This document shows, one piece after another, positions 34,466-44,245 of a DNA stretch of 64,000 nt (its first letter is position 1; every line of letters begins with the position of its first letter). The position numbers and the translations under genes were made by a program. The notes under the pieces were generated by a model. The model saw only the letters and a list, made by a program, of their open reading frames with translations, searched no databases and was not told where the DNA came from. Source of the DNA: Proteiniphilum acetatigenes DSM 18083 (GTDB taxonomy: Bacteria; Bacteroidota; Bacteroidia; Bacteroidales; Dysgonomonadaceae); contig NZ_KB905694.1 in the NCBI RefSeq assembly GCF_000380985.1, positions 372,001 to 436,000 of the forward strand. The letters run 5' to 3'.

Positions 34466-35469
34466 TCCTCGAAAAAACGGATTTAAGTTTTGAAAATGAA
34501 GGAGTACTGAACCCGGCTGTCATTGCCGAAGGCCGTACTGTGCATCTTTTTTATCGTGCGGTGCGCGAAGGGAACCATTCCACCATAGGTTATTGTCGTT
34601 TGGAAGGGCCATTAAATGTAGTCAGGCGCGATAAGGAATCTTTCATGCATCCTGAGTTCGAATACGAGAGTCAGGGCGTTGAAGACCCCCGGATCGTAAA
34701 GATCGGCGATATCTATTATATGACTTATACAGCCTATAACGGGATTAATGCAATAGGGGCGTTAGCGATATCTTCCGATCTGAAACATTTTACAAAAAAG
34801 GGGATAATAACTTCCGGGTTCACCTATACCCAATTCAAGGACTTGCTGGGCTCGGAAGTTGAGCATACGAGTAAGTATTTCAGGAGTTATAATAAAAGGG
34901 AATCCCTGACAGAATCGGGAAAACCGGTTTACCTGACGGATAAAAACCTTATATTTTTCCCGCGCAGGATAAACGGGAAACTATGTTTTATGCACCGGAT
35001 TAAACCGGATATCCAGCTTGTGAGGATCAATAACCTTGAAGAACTGACGTATGACTTCTGGATAAACTATTTTCTGGACTTTACCAGCCATATTATGTTT
35101 GAACCGCGGTACGACCATGAGTCGAGTTATATCGGCGGCGGATGCCCCCCGGTAGAAGTACCCGAAGGCTGGCTGATGATATACCACAGTGTGTGCGATA
35201 CACCGGAAGGGTATATTTATACGGCATCGGCGGCACTATTGGATCTGGAAGACCCCCAAACAGAAATAGCAAGGCTTCCCTATCCTTTATTCAGCCCCGA
35301 AACCGATTATGAATTGAACGGTGTTGTAAATAGAGTATGTTTTCCCACGGGTACGGCTGTATTCAACGGCAGGCTGTACATCTATTACGGGGCCGCGGAT
35401 AGGTGCATAGCCTGTGTCTCGGTTCAGCTACGTGAGTTGGTAGACGAATTAATGTCATATAAAAAATGA
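34438..35469 (+). CDS. GH130-family mannoside phosphorylase-like protein
   Basis: The 343-residue protein has the five-bladed beta-propeller pattern of GH130: NPAVIAEGRTVHLFYRAV near 22-39, GVEDPRIVKIGDIYYMTYTA near 80-100 with the Asp of VEDPR as the likely proton donor, and PPVEVPEGWLMIYHSVC near 237-253 with His/Arg phosphate-binding residues. GH130 enzymes act on beta-mannosides, most by phosphorolysis, giving mannose-1-phosphate. No signal peptide, so cytoplasmic. The gene is 65 bases before a GT4 gene, so I infer that the pair makes and degrades the same mannoside or a related reserve glycan. Confidence 0.88.
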   Translation: MANIRREGIILEKTDLSFENEGVLNPAVIAEGRTVHLFYRAVREGNHSTIGYCRLEGPLNVVRRDKESFMHPEFEYESQGVEDPRIVKIGDIYYMTYTAYNGINAIGALAISSDLKHFTKKGIITSGFTYTQFKDLLGSEVEHTSKYFRSYNKRESLTESGKPVYLTDKNLIFFPRRINGKLCFMHRIKPDIQLVRINNLEELTYDFWINYFLDFTSHIMFEPRYDHESSYIGGGCPPVEVPEGWLMIYHSVCDTPEGYIYTASAALLDLEDPQTEIARLPYPLFSPETDYELNGVVNRVCFPTGTAVFNGRLYIYYGAADRCIACVSVQLRELVDELMSYKK

Positions 35470-35534
35470 AACGAGCAGGAGAAATGCTCCATATACTTCC
35501 ACACACAATTGATGTAGACAAATAAAACAATCGT

Positions 35535-37772
35535 ATGAAAGAAATAATATGCGTAACAACATATCCGCCCCGGGAATGTGGCATCGCCACTTTCTCGGAT
35601 GATCTGATACGTGCCATTGAAGTGAAATTCGGCTCTTCTTTTACCGTAAAAGTTTGTGCTTTAGCATCGCAAAGCGAACAGCATACGTATGGTGATAAAG
35701 TGAAGTATGTATTAAACACCTCGGAAGCTGCCGATTTCCCGGACATGGCTCGGAGAATAAATGAAGATCCGGATACGGAGATGGTACTTATCCAGCACGA
35801 ATTCGGCTTGTTTGCCGAACACGAAACAGCATTTTTGAAGTTCGCAGGCTTGATTAGAAAACCGCTTATTATTGTTTTTCATACCGTACTGCCCAATCCG
35901 TCGCCGGAGCAAAAAAAATACCTCAGACAACTTGCCCGCCGCTGTTCTGCGGTAATCGCAATGACACAGACATCGGCTGAGATACTTGAAAAAGATTATG
36001 ATATAGAACCCAATAAAATAAATATCATTCCACACGGGACCCATTTAGTATCGCACAAAGACAAAAAGAAACTGAAAGAAAAATATAAAGTTACCGGACG
36101 CCGCATTCTTACTACTTTTGGATTGTTAAGTCCGGGCAAAAGCCTTGAAACTACCCTCGAAGCATTGCCGGACATTATAAAGGAAAACCCGACTGTGTTG
36201 TTCCTGATTATAGGAAAGACACATCCTACCATACTCAAAACAGTCGGGGAAGCTTATCGGGACATGCTGAAAGCGCGGGTCGTTGAGTTGGGACTGACGG
36301 ATTATGTAAGATTTGTCAATCTCTATTTAGACCTTCCTGTTTTGTTGGAATATTTACAACTGACCGATGTTTACTTATTTACTTCGGCCGACCCGAACCA
36401 GGCCGTAAGCGGCACTTTCGTGTATGCTTTAAGCTGCGGGTGTCCTATTATCGCTACGCCTATACCGCATGCGCTGGAACTGCTGAAAGATAATTCGGGG
36501 TTGATTTTTGATTTTAAAAATTCTGGTCAACTGGCTAAAGCGACCAATAGATTACTGAAAAGTAAAAAATTGCGATCCGGGATGAGGATCGCCGGATTGC
36601 AGAAGACAGCCGAAACAGCATGGGAAAATACGGCTATTGCTTATACGCGGTTGTTTAATAAGGAACTCAAAAATGAGGAGACACTTATTTATTCGTTGCC
36701 TCCCGTCAACCCCGACCATATTAAAAGAATGAGCAGTTCTTTTGCAATGATCCAGTTCTCAAAGGGAAACCGTCCGGATATCCGTTCGGGTTATACCCTG
36801 GATGATAACGCACGTGCATTGGTAGCCTTGTGCCGGTTATATGTTGAAACGAAAGACGTGTCGTGCGAAAAATACATTAAGAAATACCTTGATTTCATCC
36901 GGTTTTGCCAGCAAGCGGATGGTACTTTTTTGAATTATGTAGATAAAGACCTTGCATTTACTGCTCAAAATGATGAAGATAAATTGGAAGACAGTAATGC
37001 CCGCGCCATTTATGCATTGGGTTATTTTATTTCACAGAGGGGGAAATTCCCGGATAGATGGACTGAAGATGCGATAGAGACCTTCGAACAAACATTTGAT
37101 ATGATTATGGGGATGAGATCCCCCAGAAGTATAGGGTTCGCTATAAAAGGTTTGTTTTATTTCCAGCGTACCTTTCCCGGTAGTGAAGTCATCAAACTTA
37201 TTACTGTATTAGCTGAAAGGCTGACCAGCTGTTACCGGCAGAACCGTGAAGATAAATGGAAATGGTTTGAAGCTTACCTGACGTATGATAACAGCATCCT
37301 TCCGGAGAGCCTGCTCTACGCATACCAGATAACCAAAAATAACATATACAGGAAAATAGCCGAGGAGTCTTTCCATTTTTTATTGGATAATATACTTATT
37401 ACACAGCAGATAAAAGTTGTCTCCAATCAGGGATGGCTTCAAAAAGCGGTCAAAGGTAAAAGATATGGCGAACAGCCTATCGATATAGCCGGTACCGTGA
37501 TTGCACTGTCCGCATTTTATTCCGTATCCGGCCAGGAAGAATACCGGGAAAAGCAAAAAGTCGCTTTCAGCTGGTTTCTGGGAAATAATCACCTTCACCA
37601 GATTATTTACAATCCGGTGACCGGAGGATGTTATGACGGACTGGAAGAACATAATGTTAATTTAAACCAGGGCGCGGAGTCGGCCGTATCTTATCTGATG
37701 GCAAGGCTTTGCATGAACGATAATCCGATCAATGAGACTGTAAAAAACACGCCTGGAATACGATCGCTATAA
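35535..37772 (+). CDS. GT4-type glycosyltransferase with C-terminal helical toroid domain
   Basis: The protein has 745 residues. Residues 1-380 are a GT-B glycosyltransferase: VTTYPPRECGIATFSDDLIR near 7-26, the donor-domain segments TTFGLLSPGKSLETTLEAL near 190-208 and LFTSADPNQAVSGTFVYALSCG near 280-302 with the acceptor-side His nearby. Residues 390-745 form an alpha-helical region with repeated aromatic and Gly turns (YTLDDNARALVALCRLY, EDSNARAIYALGYF, GGCYDGLEEHNVN) like a six-hairpin toroid. It is cytoplasmic. Together with GH130 it suggests a mannose-based oligosaccharide; donor and product are not readable. It is unusual to find a toroid fused to GT4. Confidence 0.85.
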   Translation: MKEIICVTTYPPRECGIATFSDDLIRAIEVKFGSSFTVKVCALASQSEQHTYGDKVKYVLNTSEAADFPDMARRINEDPDTEMVLIQHEFGLFAEHETAFLKFAGLIRKPLIIVFHTVLPNPSPEQKKYLRQLARRCSAVIAMTQTSAEILEKDYDIEPNKINIIPHGTHLVSHKDKKKLKEKYKVTGRRILTTFGLLSPGKSLETTLEALPDIIKENPTVLFLIIGKTHPTILKTVGEAYRDMLKARVVELGLTDYVRFVNLYLDLPVLLEYLQLTDVYLFTSADPNQAVSGTFVYALSCGCPIIATPIPHALELLKDNSGLIFDFKNSGQLAKATNRLLKSKKLRSGMRIAGLQKTAETAWENTAIAYTRLFNKELKNEETLIYSLPPVNPDHIKRMSSSFAMIQFSKGNRPDIRSGYTLDDNARALVALCRLYVETKDVSCEKYIKKYLDFIRFCQQADGTFLNYVDKDLAFTAQNDEDKLEDSNARAIYALGYFISQRGKFPDRWTEDAIETFEQTFDMIMGMRSPRSIGFAIKGLFYFQRTFPGSEVIKLITVLAERLTSCYRQNREDKWKWFEAYLTYDNSILPESLLYAYQITKNNIYRKIAEESFHFLLDNILITQQIKVVSNQGWLQKAVKGKRYGEQPIDIAGTVIALSAFYSVSGQEEYREKQKVAFSWFLGNNHLHQIIYNPVTGGCYDGLEEHNVNLNQGAESAVSYLMARLCMNDNPINETVKNTPGIRSL

Positions 37773-38082
37773 AACAATAGTCTACTTCTGCAAAATAAAA
37801 TATTATAATACAGCAAATAAGTCAAATTCTTTCCGTACCTTTGTATCTTAAGCAATTAAGTTCGTTATTGTATCTTTCTTTTCAATGTTTTGCTCCGCCC
37901 CGGTTTGCGGATCTTTCCATCGTCAAAATCGACAACAAAATCAAATTTCTTGTTTATAACATTCACCTGTCGCGAGGGTGTACAGTGTATAGAGACTTAC
38001 AAACGCTCGACGGTGATATTTCCTAAAGGAACAAAATAATAAATATGACATTTAAAGAATTAACTAATTAACAAAGAAAAGA
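37773..38082 (+). promoter_or_regulatory. Long leader region of the RRM protein gene
   Basis: TACCTTTG at 37836-37843 matches the -7 box; no TTTG stands at the right distance upstream. If used, it leaves a leader of about 230 bases before the ATG at 38083. No gene fits in this stretch, and the AAAGAAAAGAATG context gives a purine-rich start region. Several short GC-rich runs could fold. Long leaders are common on cold-shock-like RNA-binding protein genes, so regulation at this level is plausible but not shown. Confidence 0.45.
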
Positions 38083-38391
38083 ATGAACATTTACGTATCA
38101 AATTTAAATTTCAGCACAACAAGCGAGAGTCTACAGGAACTATTTACGGCGTACGGTGAAGTAACCTCCGCTAAAATTATCACAGACAGAGATACAGACA
38201 GATCGCGAGGTTTCGGTTTTGTTGAAATGTCTAACGACACAGAAGGTCAAAAAGCCATTGCCGAATTGAATGACACCGATTTTGAAGGAAAGACAATTAC
38301 CGTAAACGTGGCACGCCCCAAGACCGAAAGAAACCAGGGTGGCTATAACAATCGTGGAGGTGGCGGTGGTTATAATAGAAATCGCTATTAA
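38083..38391 (+). CDS. RNA-binding protein with a single RRM
   Basis: This 102-residue protein is one RNA-recognition motif: RNP2 IYVSNL (3-8) and RNP1 RGFGFVEM (42-49), the latter in DRDTDRSRGFGFVEMS. The glycine/arginine/asparagine tail (about 85-102, GGYNNRGGGGGYNRNRY) is typical of the Bacteroidota and cyanobacterial Rbp proteins. It binds single-stranded RNA and may act as an RNA chaperone or post-transcriptional regulator in the cytoplasm. It is monocistronic with a long leader and a perfect terminator, convergent with the helicase fusion gene. Confidence 0.95.
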   Translation: MNIYVSNLNFSTTSESLQELFTAYGEVTSAKIITDRDTDRSRGFGFVEMSNDTEGQKAIAELNDTDFEGKTITVNVARPKTERNQGGYNNRGGGGGYNRNRY

Positions 38392-38410
38392 TCAAAATGA
38401 TAAAGACCTC

Positions 38411-38448
38411 AAACGGGCAGTATAAAAGATTATATTGCTCGTTTTTTT
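38411..38448 (+). terminator. Rho-independent terminator after the RRM gene
   Basis: AAACGGGCAGTATAA and TTATATTGCTCGTTT pair over 15 positions (two G-T) around AAGA, followed by a T-run. The stem starts 20 bases after the stop codon. Confidence 0.88.
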
Positions 38449-38572
38449 CAGAACTCGCATATCTGACCTAACACGGTTTGTTAACCGTATAAATTCAGGT
38501 GTCACCCAGGTTTCCTATTAAAAGGTTTTCTCCGTTTTAATTACTGATATCTGATGTTTGAACGAACAGGTA

Positions 38573-41500
38573 CTACCGGCTTTTCACAAATTTCAGTTCT
38601 GGGAGAATTATCTTCACCTCCGTATCCATATCCTGGTTTTTCCAATATACAATAAAGTTAACGTTAGCGGATTGGAGATTATATCCTTTTTGTAACAAAG
38701 GTTCCAATCGACTAGAACAAAAATGTTGTGAAAACTTTAATACCGGTCGATTCTGGAGGTTAAAGCAAGTATCCCCTTCAACCCTCAATTCATCCCCACT
38801 GACCAACTTCTCCAGACTCCACTGCCTATTCATAAAATACCCCAGCCATACATCTTTGTGACTTAAATGGAGGCGCAGTTCATCAGGTTGCCCATACATA
38901 TCAAAATCCACCATTCTCTCTATCGATTCCATATTTATATTATTGAGACACGAACCGTTGAGATGAAGATAAAGATTTTGCTTTGCCCGGGTCATTGCCA
39001 CATACAGTAATCGTTTTTCTTCATCGCCAGAAAGAACGAAATTTTCCAAAAGTAAAAAGATATTGTCAAATTCCTGTCCTTTCGCCTTATGCATGGTCGA
39101 TATAAATATCGTTTCACCATCTTGCGGAAGGAAATCTTCGAGCTTCGATTCTTTTATAAACAGAGCTAAATCAGATTTGTATTTTCCATATTTATTGGTC
39201 TCCTCAAATTCTTTTATAAGTCTATTTACAATTTCAATCTTTGTACTATTACCAAACTTTTTTTGTAACTCCTGTTTGGATTTTTCCCAGATATGATCAC
39301 CTATTTTTGGTGAAGAAATATCTGAATTTATCTGCTCAACAAAATATCGCATTTCGAGCAAATCATATAAATTAAAGCTGTCATTAGATTGTATAAGACT
39401 GGCTTTCAATCCTCTTTTCAATAAAAGTCCGGCCACCAAGGAAGCCTCATCATTAGTCCTTGTAAGCACACAGGTAGTTCCTCTCAGTCCTGTTTCACAG
39501 ATATTATTCACCAATGGAACAATAAGGTTATCCGTATTATTATAATATACAATCCTTACTTTTCCATTATTGTTATCAACAGCGATGATCGGGCCTTTTT
39601 TAAGCCTGTGAGTGAGTTTTCGTGCAAATTTATTCGAGAATTGCACGAGATTATTTTTACTTCTGTAGTTCTCTATCAGCTCGTATTTCACCGACTCTTT
39701 TTCATCTATCAACGATTTCATATACTTTGAATCGGATCCCCTGAAGGCATAGATATTTTGATCGTCGTCACCAACAGCTATCACACGCATATCTTCATTG
39801 AATTCCATCAAGGCTCTTATCAAAGAAAATTCATCAGCGCTCATATCTTGCGCTTCATCGATCACTAAAACCGTTTTCGTTATCTTGCTTAATTCTATAT
39901 CACGGCTTTTTATTTTTTCGGTTGCTATGCGGACTATATCCTCTGATTTCTCCACATTTCCGACAAATCCCAATAAATCAAAGCAAAAAGAATGAAAAGT
40001 TTTTATTTCCACAAAATATGCGGCATTACCGATCAGTTTTATCAGTCGTTTCTTAAACTCGGTGGCGGCCGCCCGTGAGAACGTAAGCATCAACAACTGC
40101 TCATGTTTCACATCTTCCATCAACAGCAACGAGGCAAGTTTATGCACCAACACTTTTGTCTTCCCGCTTCCCGGGCCCGCAGCAACAACGATATATTTCG
40201 ACTTGCTGTCTTTTATGATTTTCAATTGCTCCGTGGATAATTCACCGAAAATCTGTCTGAACTTAGTAGGAGTAATATTTCTTTTCAACTCATTTTGCCT
40301 GCTGTTACTGAAATATTTATTCAGAAAAGAGGCATGGTTCAGTTGGAAGTAATCCTCCACAAATAATAGCGCTTCCTTATACCCCCTTATCATCTTCTTG
40401 GCATACTCGCCAACAATATGTATCTGCTCTATTTTATTTTTGTAGAATCGATCGAGTTTCTCATAATCGTCAGTCGTATAACGCTTGGAATTATTTTTCT
40501 CTAACCTTTCAACCGTAAGCTTGTTATAGACGACAAGAAAACCACCTTCAATTTTGATAGATTCAATACGGGAAAGATAAAAGAGGGCATCCTCTATATC
40601 ATCAAAGGTAATTTCCAGTTTAAAAAGCATCTGCGCTTTTTCGTATTCGCTTTTCAATTCCAGCACCGAAAACTCGACCAACATTTCATCTCCTGCAGTA
40701 TCCTGAATTGCCTTTTTATTTTTCTCAAAAATATATTCCAGAATGAATTTCGAAAGTTCCTGTCTTTTTTCAAGCAGTTCCTTTATTTTATCCTTCGGCT
40801 CCTTAAAAGCTATCAAGACATGGTTTGGGGAATTATTGTAATTCTCGTACCGTTCCCGTTTGATCCATTTCTTTATATCCCAAAAGTTGATGATCGTTTT
40901 TATCTTATCGGTAGAGACATTCCTACATCCCTCCTGTCCCGCACCCTCGTTCAGTACCTTCAGATTGTACGTTGCCCCCTGTTCATCCAATGCCGACAAC
41001 AAAAAATTCTCTATCTTGCTGTATGTTTCCAGTATGAAAAGTGATTGGTTCTGTTTTTCATTTTTCCGGATAAAAGCGGTGAGATCTTTTGCATCCGCCA
41101 ATATCTCTTCTTCACGCATCAAGTTTATGATGCGTATGACATCCTCCCGGACAATACCCAAATGATCGGAAATATAATCGACACGTGACTCGGCCACTTC
41201 ATCTGAAGCATGTCTATGACTTTTATTTGAAAACAGTTTTTTGATTATCCTTGTCGCCTGTACCTCCTGCTTGTCGTCGAAATGTGGAGAATTCCGGATC
41301 TTTATAATCGCATCCTCCGCATTTTTCGTGAGAATACTGTTGGCAAAAATCCGGGGCATATTTTGACCTCGTTTTAAATATCCTACATCTTCGAGTGCTG
41401 CTATTGCCGACTTGACCCGTGTTTCTATCTCGGCCAGGTTATCATCCCATCCTGCTTTCCGGGCAATCTCCAAAGCTGAATTGGATATTGTCGATCTGAA

Positions 41501-43390
41501 ACCGGTAAGTTCTTTGATCGCTTTCCAGATTTGTTGCACCTCTTTAATGTTGAGTTTTGTCTGGTTGAGCAAGGTGAAATGTTTGTCCAGATCCTGCTCG
41601 TTGAATAAGACGTAACAATCGGCGGTAATATTCTCATCTCGACCCGCGCGGCCGGCTTCCTGCACATAATTCTCCAGAGAATCAGAAATCTCATAATGGA
41701 TCACCATCCCCACATCTTTCTTGTCGACTCCCATCCCAAAAGCAGAGGTAGCCACAATTACCCTGACTTCCCCCGACATAAAAGCATCCTGATTCTCCTT
41801 TTTCTGCTTCACATCCATTTTTCCATGGTAAACCCTTGCGCTGAAACCATCGTCGCATAATCTTTCGGCTAATTTAGTGGCTCGATAGGTTCTGGAAGTA
41901 TATACAATAATCGGACAATCTTTCGAGTCGATAAGATTTCGTAGAGTATTGTATTTTTCATCGTCATTTTCATTATTGAATACCATATAATGAAGATTCG
42001 ACCTTGAAGTACCGGAGACAAAAAGATCAAGATCAAGCGAAAGTTTTTTGCTGAAATAATCCCTTATGTCTTCTATTACTTTTTGCTTTGCAGTAGCTGT
42101 AAAACAGGAGACAGGTATCGGTTCATCGAGTTGTTTATTATCCTGGATCAAGTGTATAAAATCAGCGATATACATGTAATCCGGCCTGAAATCCTGTCCC
42201 CAGATAGAGAAACAATGTGCTTCATCAATCACGAAGCGGGCGATTTTCCTGCCCAGTAATAAGCGTTCTATCGTTCTTGACCGCAATGATTCGGGTGAGA
42301 GATACAAAATCGATGCAGAGCCATCTTCCACTCTTTCTATCGATTTCGCCCTTTGAATCGGATCCAGCAACCCGTTAATGGTAACAGCATCAATGATACC
42401 GTTCTTCTCGAGATTATCCACTTGGTCCTTCATTAAGGATTGTAATGGAGAGATCACAACAGTCAGCGCTTTTGCACTTTCACCCGCCATAAGTGCCGGA
42501 ACCTGGAAGGCCAGCGATTTCCCTCCTCCCGTTGGGAATATTGCAAGCAGAGATTTACTGGCAACTGCCGCCTTTACGGCATTTTCCTGCAAAGCCTCGC
42601 CATCATATTCACGATAAGAGTCGAAACCGAAATATTTTTTCAACGCCTTATGAACGTCTAAAAAACTGTTGCAATAAGCACAACCTGTAATGCAGGGACT
42701 ATTCCGTAGCAGAAACATCACATTTTCTGCTACAGGATAATTTTTAAGAACCCATGGAGGTGTGATCGAATAACGGTTTCTCGCATTGATAAGTGCAAGG
42801 CAATAAGCAAGTTCTACCGGATATGCGTTAACAAGATATTCAATATCTGCATTACTACATATCTCCGCTTCAAATTTTCTTCGTATCTCTATTGCTACAT
42901 TTATTTGATTGGAAGAGAAATCGATATACTGAAAAAAGCCGGCAAATTCTTTCACATTGGCTAAGAGCAAATAATAAATTCGCTTCAGTTCCTCGTCCAA
43001 TTTTGCAAATTCGTTTATCTCATCATACAATAGATTTTTGGCTTTTATTGAATCATTAAGCGGATTATTATAGTTTTCAGGATCGAGCTTATCGTCTTTT
43101 ACCAGGTTATGGTATGGTTGTGCAGGAAATAATAAAGGTGAAAGGTAAAGTGTATCTATTATATTCAGGTTATTCAAACCCGGTATCTCTTTTGCGATGT
43201 ATTTTAAATCGTGTGTAAGTATATTATGTCCGCATATATACGCCGTTCCGGCTATAAAATCAGCAAACTCCTTAACCGAAGCAATATGGAGTCTTTCTCC
43301 ATTGCCCTTTATACTCCCAATGTCTAGTATTCTATGATTATTAGGATCAATTTCGGTATCAAAAAAAGTAATGATTTTACTTTGTTCCAT
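38573..43390 (-). CDS. Giant DEDD-exonuclease / RecQ helicase / UvrD-type helicase fusion
   Basis: The protein has 1605 residues in three modules. Residues 1-190 are a DnaQ-like 3'-5' exonuclease (FFDTEID 9-15, GHNILTHDLKYI 54-65). Residues 265-600 are a RecQ-type superfamily 2 helicase (PTGGGKS 286-292, FVIDEAHCFSIWG 387-399, CFTATA, VQEAGRAGRDE 576-586); no RecQ zinc-binding cysteine cluster is visible after it. Residues 1040-1580 are a superfamily 1A UvrD/Rep-like helicase (AAGPGSGKT 1070-1078, VIDEAQDMSADEF 1176-1188, GDDDQNIYAFRGS, STMHKAKGQEFD, YVAMTRAKQNLYLH). All nucleotide-binding motifs are intact, so two motors and a nuclease may act together in repair or nucleic-acid defence. It is convergent with the RRM gene and divergent from alkD; a TATATTTG box lies at 43444-43437. 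Confidence 0.9.
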   Translation of the reverse strand: MEQSKIITFFDTEIDPNNHRILDIGSIKGNGERLHIASVKEFADFIAGTAYICGHNILTHDLKYIAKEIPGLNNLNIIDTLYLSPLLFPAQPYHNLVKDDKLDPENYNNPLNDSIKAKNLLYDEINEFAKLDEELKRIYYLLLANVKEFAGFFQYIDFSSNQINVAIEIRRKFEAEICSNADIEYLVNAYPVELAYCLALINARNRYSITPPWVLKNYPVAENVMFLLRNSPCITGCAYCNSFLDVHKALKKYFGFDSYREYDGEALQENAVKAAVASKSLLAIFPTGGGKSLAFQVPALMAGESAKALTVVISPLQSLMKDQVDNLEKNGIIDAVTINGLLDPIQRAKSIERVEDGSASILYLSPESLRSRTIERLLLGRKIARFVIDEAHCFSIWGQDFRPDYMYIADFIHLIQDNKQLDEPIPVSCFTATAKQKVIEDIRDYFSKKLSLDLDLFVSGTSRSNLHYMVFNNENDDEKYNTLRNLIDSKDCPIIVYTSRTYRATKLAERLCDDGFSARVYHGKMDVKQKKENQDAFMSGEVRVIVATSAFGMGVDKKDVGMVIHYEISDSLENYVQEAGRAGRDENITADCYVLFNEQDLDKHFTLLNQTKLNIKEVQQIWKAIKELTGFRSTISNSALEIARKAGWDDNLAEIETRVKSAIAALEDVGYLKRGQNMPRIFANSILTKNAEDAIIKIRNSPHFDDKQEVQATRIIKKLFSNKSHRHASDEVAESRVDYISDHLGIVREDVIRIINLMREEEILADAKDLTAFIRKNEKQNQSLFILETYSKIENFLLSALDEQGATYNLKVLNEGAGQEGCRNVSTDKIKTIINFWDIKKWIKRERYENYNNSPNHVLIAFKEPKDKIKELLEKRQELSKFILEYIFEKNKKAIQDTAGDEMLVEFSVLELKSEYEKAQMLFKLEITFDDIEDALFYLSRIESIKIEGGFLVVYNKLTVERLEKNNSKRYTTDDYEKLDRFYKNKIEQIHIVGEYAKKMIRGYKEALLFVEDYFQLNHASFLNKYFSNSRQNELKRNITPTKFRQIFGELSTEQLKIIKDSKSKYIVVAAGPGSGKTKVLVHKLASLLLMEDVKHEQLLMLTFSRAAATEFKKRLIKLIGNAAYFVEIKTFHSFCFDLLGFVGNVEKSEDIVRIATEKIKSRDIELSKITKTVLVIDEAQDMSADEFSLIRALMEFNEDMRVIAVGDDDQNIYAFRGSDSKYMKSLIDEKESVKYELIENYRSKNNLVQFSNKFARKLTHRLKKGPIIAVDNNNGKVRIVYYNNTDNLIVPLVNNICETGLRGTTCVLTRTNDEASLVAGLLLKRGLKASLIQSNDSFNLYDLLEMRYFVEQINSDISSPKIGDHIWEKSKQELQKKFGNSTKIEIVNRLIKEFEETNKYGKYKSDLALFIKESKLEDFLPQDGETIFISTMHKAKGQEFDNIFLLLENFVLSGDEEKRLLYVAMTRAKQNLYLHLNGSCLNNINMESIERMVDFDMYGQPDELRLHLSHKDVWLGYFMNRQWSLEKLVSGDELRVEGDTCFNLQNRPVLKFSQHFCSSRLEPLLQKGYNLQSANVNFIVYWKNQDMDTEVKIILPELKFVKSR

Positions 43391-43529
43391 TTTTTACGAA
43401 TCGCATTATCCCACAATACATTTACAGGTTCGACTGCAAATATAAAGAAAAATTCAATTAAAAATTGCTGACATAGGGTTCTCACAAACTCTTGCTATCT
43501 TTGCAGATATAAAGTTATTTACCGAACGT

Positions 43530-44225
43530 ATGATTCGAAATGCAGAAATAAACCAACAGTTTCAGCTATTGGCGGAAACCGATTACAAGGTTTTCAATGA
43601 AAAACTGATCCCGACGAATTATGAAATACGGGGAATCCGTATGCCGGCACTGAAAAAACTGGCAAAGGAACTATCCAGAGAACCTGAGATTGAGACCTAT
43701 CTGGAAAATGCGGAGTTCACCACCTACGAACATGTGCTGCTTTACGGTTTAGTATTAGGCAATTTGAACAAATTTCGGCTGGAAACCGTGTTCAGGTATA
43801 TGGATCCGTTGATCCTTCGATTCGACCATTGGGCACATGTAGATACGCTCACCTCGGCCTTCAGGGTCTTCAAAAAATATCCGGAAGAAGTATTGGAACA
43901 TTTCCTGCCACTGAAAAACGACGAAGGGGAATTCACCAAGCGTTTTTTCGTGATCCTGCTGATGTGTCACTATATGGATGAGAAATATATAGACAGGACA
44001 TTGCAACAGCTGTCGGAAGTTCCGCAAGGACAGTATTATGTGGATATGGCTATTGCCTGGACACTCAGCGTGGGACTGGTCAAGTTTTATGATAAAACCC
44101 TGTCCTATCTCGAACAAAAGACTTTCTCCAAATTTGTGCATAACAAGGCCATCCGGAAAGCACGTGAAAGCTATCGGATAACTCCTGAAATCAAAGAGTT
44201 GTTGAATGGGATGAAGATAAAGTGA
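43530..44225 (+). CDS. AlkD-like HEAT-repeat DNA alkylation repair protein
   Basis: The 231-residue protein is all helical in the AlkD fold: YEIRGIRMPALKKLAKEL near 32-49, then repeats with the conserved DHWAHVDTLT near 98-107 (the Trp/Asp of the base-excision site) and FTKRFFVILLMCHYMDE near 132-148. YYVDMAIAWTLSV and NKAIRKARESYRITPE close the fold. AlkD-like enzymes remove bulky or cationic alkylated bases; some members only bind DNA. TATCTTTG at 43496-43503 is a likely -7 box. The gene is divergent from the helicase fusion and convergent with the IbrB-like gene, about 20 bases apart. Confidence 0.93.
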   Translation: MIRNAEINQQFQLLAETDYKVFNEKLIPTNYEIRGIRMPALKKLAKELSREPEIETYLENAEFTTYEHVLLYGLVLGNLNKFRLETVFRYMDPLILRFDHWAHVDTLTSAFRVFKKYPEEVLEHFLPLKNDEGEFTKRFFVILLMCHYMDEKYIDRTLQQLSEVPQGQYYVDMAIAWTLSVGLVKFYDKTLSYLEQKTFSKFVHNKAIRKARESYRITPEIKELLNGMKIK

Positions 44226-44245
44226 GTATTGGGATTTTGTTCAGT

